A stretch of DNA of 64,000 nucleotides from Muscardinus avellanarius (Eukaryota; Chordata; Mammalia; Rodentia; Gliridae): positions 88,136,093-88,200,092 of the forward strand of contig OY726560.1 in assembly GCA_963383645.1 (NCBI GenBank). Reading direction: 5' to 3'. The notes beneath the pieces are model-generated. The model was not told the DNA's origin. It searched no databases and was given only the letters and a program-made list of their open reading frames with translations. The translations under genes were made by a program, and so were the position numbers. Position 1 is the first letter of the stretch, and every line of letters starts with the position of its first letter. Of this stretch, positions 56,620 to 64,000 are shown piece after piece.

Positions 56620-57130
56620 CCCAATTGTTTAAGTCAGAGCCTGTGAGTCATCCTAAACCTCTTCTGTCCCACACTCCATTTAGCTGGGAGAGTGTCCTCT
56701 GATCTCCCTTTCTAAATCTTTCCCCAGTGTACTCTCCAGTTTACTTCCCCGTCCCTACAAATTTCATGATGATCCTGATTAAACCGTCTCATGACAAGTA
56801 ATCTCCCTCTTCCACCTAACACCATACACCCTTGGTACGACATAAAAAGTTCAGGATGGCTTACTCCTTCACACTTCTCTGTCCTTACCTCTTGGTGTAC
56901 ACAGTCACTATCAATCTTTCTGGTTCCTTGAATTCATCATTTTGTTCAATACTTTTGGTCGGATTATTCCCTTTGTCTGAAACAACCTTTCTACACTTGA
57001 CTGGCACTGTCTTCCTTCCTTCCCTTCAAGGTTACATCCAGCATCCATCCCCTCCTGGAAGAAGTTTCCCTGCTTCTAAAACACTGCTTGCATAAATGCT
57101 TTATCCCAGCTGCTTTCTGAGTGGTCCTAG
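56620..57130 (+). mobile_element. L2 (LINE) fragment
   Basis: Follows L2 3' order: agtcatcctaaacctcttc, then gatggcttactccttcac, then gtctgaaacaacctttc (L2 ctggaacgctcttcc), then gttacatccagcatcc and ctggaagaagtttccctg. Confidence 0.75.
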
Positions 57131-57175
57131 GTTAAGGCAAAAGATAAAAGAGCACGGGTCTATGTGAACAATATA

Positions 57176-57369
57176 TCCTGGGAATTGAACCCAGGGGAAT
57201 TCTACCTCTGAACTACACCCCAGCCATTTTTAAAATTTTTGTTTTGAAGCAGGTCTTATGCAGTTGTTGGGAGCCTCATTAAGTTGCTGGGGGTAGCCTC
57301 AAACTTGCAATCTTCCTGTCTCATCCTCCCAAGTACTAGGATTCTGGGCATGTGTCACCATACCTGGCT
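57176..57369 (-). mobile_element. B1-dID-type SINE, diverged
   Basis: Reverse dimer. ID end ctgggttcaattcccagg near 57180 and left start ccaggtatggtgacac near 57366. Confidence 0.9.
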
Positions 57370-57537
57370 AACAAACCAGTCTTAAGATTCTCCAATGTAT
57401 TCTTTTCTAGAACAATCCTGCCAGAGAATGTTTGTAAAAGGGTTATTAGCCAATAAATGCTTTCAAGCATAAGAGATGTTATAATTTCAAGTGGAGGAAG
57501 TAGAATAGAAATATGGTTTCATTAAAGACAAAAAAGA

Positions 57538-57782
57538 GCCAGGCGTGGTGGCGCACGCTTGTAATCCCCGCGCTTGGGAGGCAGAGACAGGAGGATCGCG
57601 CAGGTTCGAAGCCAGCCGCTCTGGCTTAAGAGACCCTGTTTCCAAATAAAAAGTATAAAATAGGTCTAGGAGTGTAGCCCTAAGGTAGATGGGTTTCCAG
57701 GAACCCCAGTACCACCATAAATAAATAAATACATAAATACATACATACATACATACATACATACATACATACGTAAATAAAT
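57538..57782 (+). mobile_element. B1-dID-type SINE, short subfamily
   Basis: acaaaaaaga lies immediately before it (57528-57537) and at 57783-57792. Well preserved: gccaggcgtggtggcgcacg, short middle gctctggcttaagagacc, end ttccaggaaccccagtacc. The tail is an (AAAT/ACAT)n repeat at 57716-57782. Confidence 0.95.
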
Positions 57783-57906
57783 ACAAAAAAGAATGATAGA
57801 AAAATCTTTGACGTGTAAGAAGAACTTGTTCATGCACTTTAACAAGTGGATGGCAGTGGACAATAAAAGGCTGATGCATCATTTTTATTTTTAAATGTCA
57901 GTATTT

Positions 57907-58110
57907 CGGAATGCGGTAGTATACACCTGTAATTCCAGTACTTGGGAGGCTGAGAAAGGAGGATAGGAGGTTTGAGGCCAGACTCAGCAACTTAGCAAGG
58001 CCCTCAGCTACTTAGTGAGGACCTGTTTCCAAATAAGAAATAAAATGGAGCTGAGGATGTGTCTTGAAAGCACAACACTCCTGGATTCAATCCCCAGTAT
58101 TCCTCATACA
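57907..58110 (+). mobile_element. B1-dID-type SINE, diverged
   Basis: Dimer with the long middle. The ID-like part (gagctgaggatgtgtcttg) is recognisable but decayed. Confidence 0.9.
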
Positions 58111-58239
58111 CATATACAAAGTTAGTATTAAATACTTGCCAGAAATTACATTCTTTTCAAAACAACCTGCACTTGTGATGAAAAATTTTGGATGCCGATT
58201 TTGAATTCTGTCTGGCTCTAAGAGCAGAAACCCGAGGAC

Positions 58240-58385
58240 CCTTGTTCTGGACCGAGAGTTCTCAACTGTGGCTCATGTTGGAAGAACCTAGGGGACTTGG
58301 GAAACTCTGTTGTTTGGATTTTACCGAGGTATCTCTGTTGGCTTGGTTTGGGGTTGGGCTCAGCAGCACTGTTCTAAAACTCAGC
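58240..58385. mobile_element. MER5-like DNA transposon remnant
   Basis: Begins gagagttctcaactgtggctc, the typical left end of MER5-type elements, and ends gcactgttctaaaactcagc, which resembles the opposite inverted terminus. The centre is too diverged to align by eye. Confidence 0.55.
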
Positions 58386-59060
58386 CATAAAAAATGAAAG
58401 AAGTCCTGTCATTTGTGGAAACGTGGCTGGAAGTGGAGGACGTTATGATACGTACTAAGTCCTGCCCAGGAAGACAAATGCTGCGTTCACACTCATTTGT
58501 GGCAGCACGACCTCATATATGAAGAGAGCGGGACAGTGGTCACCAGCCACTGGGCAGTCTCCTGGGGTAGAGAAGTCAGAGAACAGGCACTGGCATACAG
58601 TTAGAAGGGAGGGACAGTCTGTAGTAATTCATGGTCTATCTCAAGGTAACTAAGTCAAGCGTGGTGGTGCATGTCTGTTATCCAAGTATGTGGGAGGCTG
58701 CGACAGGAGGTCACATGTTCAAGACCAGCCTCAGCTACTTAGTGGGGCTCTTAGCAACTTAGTGAGATCTTGTTTCAAACTAAAATTAAAAAAAGAGTAA
58801 GGCTGGGGGCATAGTTCAGAGTTAGAACTCCTTTGGATTCAGTCACCTCTCTCCCCAAAAACAAAACAAAACAAAACAAAACAATAACAAGAGACTGAAG
58901 TTTCCCAACACATAGTGATAAATGTTTGAGATGAAAGTATTAATTGTCCCAATTTGGTCATTATCACTGTATTCACATGTCAGATCATCACACTGTACCC
59001 AAAAATATACAAAGATATTCCTAATTCAAAATTAAAAACTTTAAAAAGTGTAGCAAGCAA
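58386..59060 (+). mobile_element. Ancient L1M-type 3' end, split by a SINE
   Basis: 58400-58470 follows old L1 ORF2 C-terminus words (ggctggaagtggaggacgttatg, then ctaagtcctgcccagg). 58530-58560 gives agtggtcaccagccactggg. 58920-59010 gives the 3'UTR words cactgtattcacatgtcag and catcacactgtaccc. The SINE at 58652-58885 interrupts it. Confidence 0.82.
58652..58885 (+). mobile_element. B1-dID-type SINE inside the L1M tail
   Basis: Dimer with the long middle (agctacttagtggggctctt) and an (AAAAC)n tail at 58857-58885. Confidence 0.9.
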
Positions 59061-59644
59061 ATTTATGTATAGCAGGAATGAGATCAGCTGGTCCAAACCA
59101 CTCATACTTTTAGTACCCACTTACCATATTGTGCAGAGATGTGGTTAGGCTGATCCAGATGCCAGAAGGAATCAGGTAGGAGTCACAGGTGAATCAAGGG
59201 GTTCTGGTTGGGAGCGGGATGCATTGGGGAGCATGTGTCCCTCACATAGAAAGCGGCCAGGTCTTCATACACTCCTATCCTTGACTGCTCAGAAAATAGA
59301 CCCAGAGACGACAAACGTGCTGCTCTTTTAAGGAAAGCAGGAAGCCCAGTTTCTTTAGAATGTGAAGTCCCCTGATTTTTCAAACTGTGCCTAAAGTTTT
59401 CCTCAGTGTCTATTTAATTCTTTTAAAATGCCACCGTAGGCCTTGTCTGCTGAACCACAGAGCAGAGCGCAGTGGCGCCCATGGACCAACTGGTTCGCAG
59501 TTATCAGCAACATCACAGGAGAGCTTTGCCACCTGACCCACAGGCTTCCCACTGCAAGGACCAGCTGCTGCTCTGCTCTTACTTGCGCTGGCACTTATGG
59601 ATGGCACAGAGGAATTGTGTGCTTATAGAAATGACGCTCTATCC
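59061..59644. other. Unannotated stretch
   Basis: Overlapping frames on both strands at 59403-59705 in a locally GC-richer patch. I recognise no protein. Nothing else seen. Confidence 0.4.
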
Positions 59645-59850
59645 AGGTGTGGTGGCACACGCTTGTAATTCTAGTACTTGGGAGGCTGAGACAGGAGGAT
59701 CGTAGGTTTGTGGTCAGCCTTAGCTACTTAGTGGGGCCCTCCACAACTTAGTAAGACCCTGTTTCAAAATAAAGAATTAAAAATAGGGATGGTGGTGTAG
59801 CTAAGAGGTAGAACATCCCTGGCTTCAACCCCCAGAAACTCCCCACAAAA
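59645..59850 (+). mobile_element. B1-dID-type SINE, long subfamily
   Basis: Full dimer from ccaggtgtggtggcacacg through agctacttagtggggccctcc to a decayed ID end. Last recognisable SINE in the window. Confidence 0.93.
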
Positions 59851-62800
59851 ATGGAAAGAAATAATGTTATTTAAGCTTTTGATAAGATGATCTGCCATAT
59901 TCCTTCATATCTTAATGATCTCACTCCAAACTTATACAAACTGCCCTTTCTCTTTACTCTTTATGAGGGAGAAAATTATTTCTCTTTTATACTAGGAAAG
60001 GTAGGAGACTATTAGGAAAATAAAAGCTGAATTTTCCTCAAGAAATTATTGCATAATCAAATATGTGAAAAATAACTTTTTAACATAGCATAAAAGAAGC
60101 CACCCCTGTCCCATTCCAGCTCAAGAAATAAACAAAAATAAAATTTTCCCACAAACTGCATGTGTGGATTCAAATTAAAAGAAAAAGAAATCAAGCTAAA
60201 ATTCTCTTGCATGCAGGGATATTACAAAAAAGTATTTTTACAATGAAGGTCAGAACCTCCATTATTTCTATTAATTTCTGCTTTTCCTTCATCTAACTTT
60301 GGGTGTGTCTGAGCTGTGCATCTGCTCAAGGTGTACCCTAGTATGGAGAAACTCTTGATTCTCATAGTCAACAGGAAATTTATAATAATTTATTACTATT
60401 TTCTATGAAGTTACAAAATGTTAAGACAATGTGTAATAAAAGATGTCTATTTCATAATAATGGTAAAAGAGATATTGAAAAACATTTCAGTTAATATCTT
60501 ATATGTTATTTATGGTATTGTCACAGGACTATTTCTTATGTCAACCCTCCATAAAAATTAAAGGTTTATTATTAAAATGTAGGTTTTTGAAGACATTTCA
60601 CTGAGGAAACTAGAGTAATTCCATGAGAGACAAACCTCTTTGCAGGTCTAACTTAATTAAAACAGCTTATATAATGAAGAAAAATGTTTCTCCAGGTATG
60701 ATCATGATTATGTATGTGTGTGTATGTCCACACACTTGTATTTCTTTGGAATAGAAATATTAAGGTATTTGCTAAAAATGGTGATGGCTGGGTACTAGCC
60801 AATACCCACTGACTCTAAGTCTCAGTGTTTGCATTGTAAGCTGCCCAAATGAACCTTACCATAAAATATGACACCTAGGTGAATGGATGGCTGAAGTACC
60901 TCAGCAATCATTATCTTACATGATATTCCCTTCTCAAGAGAAATCCAGAGTGATGGATGCAGAGGTTCTCAGTTATATGAAAGGGGATACTTGGGTACGT
61001 GGGTGGCCAAACCCACATTCTGCTACCTCCGGTCCTGCTGACCCTTCAGCTACACATACCACTATAGAGGCTGGAGCCTCACCTGCTCCACAACATTCTT
61101 GCGCTTGCAAGTGGGGCACCTCTAGTCTCTTTGCCCTTCGACCGTTGCTCCTGTATCTCAATGATAACTATCATTGATTTTGTGTTTATCATTTCCAGAT
61201 ACAGAGATTATCATCCCATTTGCTGTAGTGTAATTTCATAATAACTCAAGAAGTACATGTTACACTCAGGTTCATTTTGTAGATGGAATGACTGAGGATC
61301 AGATGGCAATGGGATCTTGGAAAGACGGAGTACAAGAGAAGAGAGCTGAACCCTGTTCTTTCTGCAGCCATTGTGCAGGCTTCGGCCATGCAAATATTTG
61401 CTACCTGGATCTCTGGACAAGAACGTGGAGAGCTTTGGTTTCTAAAACGTTAGCACTGCTAATGTGAAAAAGAGATGGCCTAGTTCTTTATTTACTTATC
61501 CCCCACAAGCTTTTAAGCATGATTTTAATATCAAAAGGAGGATATTAAATCTCACTCAAGTGAATTATGATGAGCACTAACTTGCAGAATAAAAAAATCT
61601 ACTGCACAAATGGGTAGATAAGATATGTGTTATATATGCCTTTTGTGAAAAAATCACCATTAAAAAGATAAATGGTACAGGTGCCAGCGAGAGGCAGTAC
61701 ATTGTTAAAGCATTAACTTGCATAAGAAAAAAAGAAAAGAGAAAGCAACACCATCATAGCTCTCCTTTTCTTAATGAATTGAATACTGGCTCAAGACATA
61801 AAGCTTTTTTTTTACTTTGTATCTCCCCACTCTTACTTAGGATTTAATTTACAGTGAATGCATAAGAAAATAAAACTTAAGAATTATGTCTTAAAAGACT
61901 TTCAAGATCTCAAAACAAAATTCAGAATTTTAATAGTAATCAATTCTTGTGTCTGCCATTATTAGAAATCTGAATTGCCTTTGTTTTGCTTCCAAATTTA
62001 GAGGTTCAACAATTATTTGCTCTTTTAAAGAATTCAATCAGAAAGAGTCAGGGGTTTAATAAGCCAGATGAAAATATTTGCAAATTGACACCCATGCTGA
62101 AATGGCCTGAGTCTGCATGCAGATGTGGGCATTGTTGTCATCAGGACTCAGGTGACCCGTGTCCTGATCTTGGCTGTAGCATTCATTAACCCTGTCCTTG
62201 TCAGTTTTTTACAACCAGGATTTGAATCTCTAACACCTGATGATTTTGTGTGGCCTGGATATGTTTTGATTCTTGGAATAATGCAGAACTCATTGTGATA
62301 TCAGTGCTGCAGACTGGGAAAAGCTTTAGAAGGATGCCATAAGCTGCACTAGGAATGGATACATTGAGCACATGTGGCAGGAGAGTAGGAGAAGGATGCC
62401 CACCTTTCATAGTTTTTCCTTTATCATATAATTGACAGAACATGCATCTATTTCTATAGAGAGCTATTTCTAGACCAGAAATTCATAGTTTACCTCATCC
62501 CCCTTTATTTGATATTTAAATAGCATCATAGTGAAATAGCATCATAGTGACAGATCTGTAAACTACACTGTGGTCTAATTTAACATCTGGAATAACATAC
62601 TATTTCCCCAGAATCTGTAATATTCTATATACAGTCAGCCTGAAATCTTGGTTCATAACTGCTGCAAACAGCATTGCTAATTATAGAACATGGAATATCA
62701 CTCATGGTACTACTGTATATCCAACTCAGAGACTCTTTTGGGAAATGATTAAATGGATGGAGAATGTGGATTTTAGCAACCATTTGTAAACCACATTCAT

Positions 62801-64000
62801 TTGCTCAACAAACATTGTCTTGCCAGATGTGAATTCCCTGTCCTTGGAATAGACTATTGGTGTGAGAGGAGATACAGAAAAAGAGATTTCCAGTATGAAG
62901 AATTTTTATAAAAGCAGTACAGGGCTCTATGAGAGTTGCTAAAAGAGGGGTCAATTCATGTAGGTTGAAGGGACCAATGAGTAGAGGATGGCGGGGAAAC
63001 TGCCCCCAGGGAGGGACATTTATCAGAACTCTGGAAAACAAGAAAAGGACAAGCGCTTCTCTTCTGGACTCTTAATATCTAAATTGGCTCCGCATTCTTA
63101 GGTTTACACTACAACTATACTAGTCTTCTTATGCTTTATCCAAAAGGACACGCTCTTTCTTGCCTGAAGAACTTCAAATAAGCTTTCCCATCTACCTAAA
63201 ATGGTTTCCTTACATCTTGACTTCTTTCATCTTCAAGTTTACTATTTATAATCTTGTAAACACAACTTTGTGTTAACATGTGATGTTTCCTAGGACATCA
63301 TTTCCATATTTCAAATTCCATATTTTGATTGAGGATACTTGAATGTGCCCTAGTTTTTGATTAAAATTTCCTTAAGGTGAACAGAAGCTTAAAGACTGTA
63401 TGTGTGGTGGGGGAAGAGGTGGTCAACTATATATAAAAGTTTAGTTTAACAAAGTCCAAAATGTTTTAATGCATGAGCCTATCATTAGAATATATTTTCC
63501 ATGCTATAACTCTGTGGAACATACGGGGTATGTTGAGATTAGAATTTTGGGGTGAGTGGGACTAGCATGTCTGTATTGTTGAAATCTCCCCGGTTGACTC
63601 TGATGCTCTGTATAAATAGAGAATCATTGTAACATGTAAATTAAATCCTCTGACAATCTGAGGAGTGGCAAGAGAGGCCTATATAGCAAATTGGGAGAAA
63701 GATAAGACTAAATAGAAACCCTCTTAATGCCAAGTTGAGACAGCACATGCCAAATAGCTTTTCCAGAAAGAAAAGAGGCAGAAGGTAAAGAAATAAAGGA
63801 TAAGGAATTTGGACGTGGCCCATCAAATTGGAAAGTCATCATCACAAATCCGGAAGGGGATTGAAGGCTGGAGTTACTGAGGACAGGGTATGATTTATAG
63901 CAGATTCAGGCTACGGCAAGTTGAGCGAATGACAAGCTGAAATAACACCTCTCAAGACCGTTTGATTTTAGAAAGGGAAGAAAAGGTCACAACAGTGTAA
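59851..64000. other. 4.1-kb repeat-poor tail
   Basis: AT-rich, without SINEs, L1, microsatellites longer than about 20 bp or exon-like frames. A possible MIR trace lies at 61180-61330. A frame at 60887-61177 (96 codons) has no domain. There is a perfect 16-bp tandem duplication (aaatagcatcatagtg) at 62518-62549. The absence of young insertions contrasts with the density elsewhere. Confidence 0.5.

Noticed and set aside
3065..57785. CRISPR-like or phage-like arrays
   Set aside because: All direct repeats are microsatellites, minisatellites or transposon parts in mammalian DNA.

Overview
This window is non-coding nuclear DNA from a placental mammal, almost certainly a rodent outside the mouse/rat group. 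Three things point there. There are about 40 copies of a dimeric SINE with a B1 (7SL-like) left half ending in an ID (tRNA-Ala-like) right half, the B1-dID type of architecture. There are stand-alone ID elements. The L1 lineage has 3' ends that read AATAAAAAT next to a TGCACCAATA motif. The SINE right half does not match the squirrel consensus I remember, so a beaver-like or mountain-beaver-like rodent is possible, but I cannot settle the species. I found no convincing intact protein-coding exon, tRNA, rRNA or CRISPR. Nearly every long open frame falls inside a retroelement or GC-rich repeat. The window is intergenic or lies in a large intron.

Layout. 1-4.75 kb: old MIR/L1 fragments and a few SINEs. 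4.75-11.85 kb: one full-length minus-strand L1 with 13-bp target-site duplications (TSDs), decayed ORF1 and ORF2, a ~1.7 kb 5'UTR and a nested SINE. 12-19.5 kb: truncated L1, a MER5-like DNA transposon fossil, microsatellites and a dense SINE cluster. 19.57-20.75 kb: a nest in which an SVA-like composite (50-bp VNTR fused to an L1 3' end) and a SINE both sit inside an older SINE. 21-27 kb: SINEs, MIR, a MaLR-type LTR, and a SINE carrying a 90-bp inverted copy of sequence 0.75 kb away. 27.35-29.3 kb: an L1 with a 5' inversion (twin priming). 31.8-36.7 kb: L1 tail, MIR, L2 and a long ancient L1. 41.14-41.75 kb: a second copy of the VNTR-L1 composite. 47.19-50.81 kb: a class II-type (IAP-like) endogenous retrovirus relic with two LTRs, a tRNA-Phe-type primer site and a 51-bp repeat array rich in YY1/CCAAT motifs. 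51-59.9 kb: MaLR LTR, L2, SINEs, a CTG repeat and an L1M tail. 59.85-64 kb: 4.1 kb with almost no recognisable repeats.

The strongest candidate for something undescribed is the VNTR-L1 composite. Two independent insertions share the same 5' start, the same 50-bp unit, the same VNTR/L1 junction and the same diagnostic bases in the L1 part, and each has its own 15-16 bp TSD. That is the signature of a real non-autonomous retrotransposon family mobilised by L1, analogous in design to primate SVA/LAVA. All family assignments were made by eye and remembered consensus, without database search.
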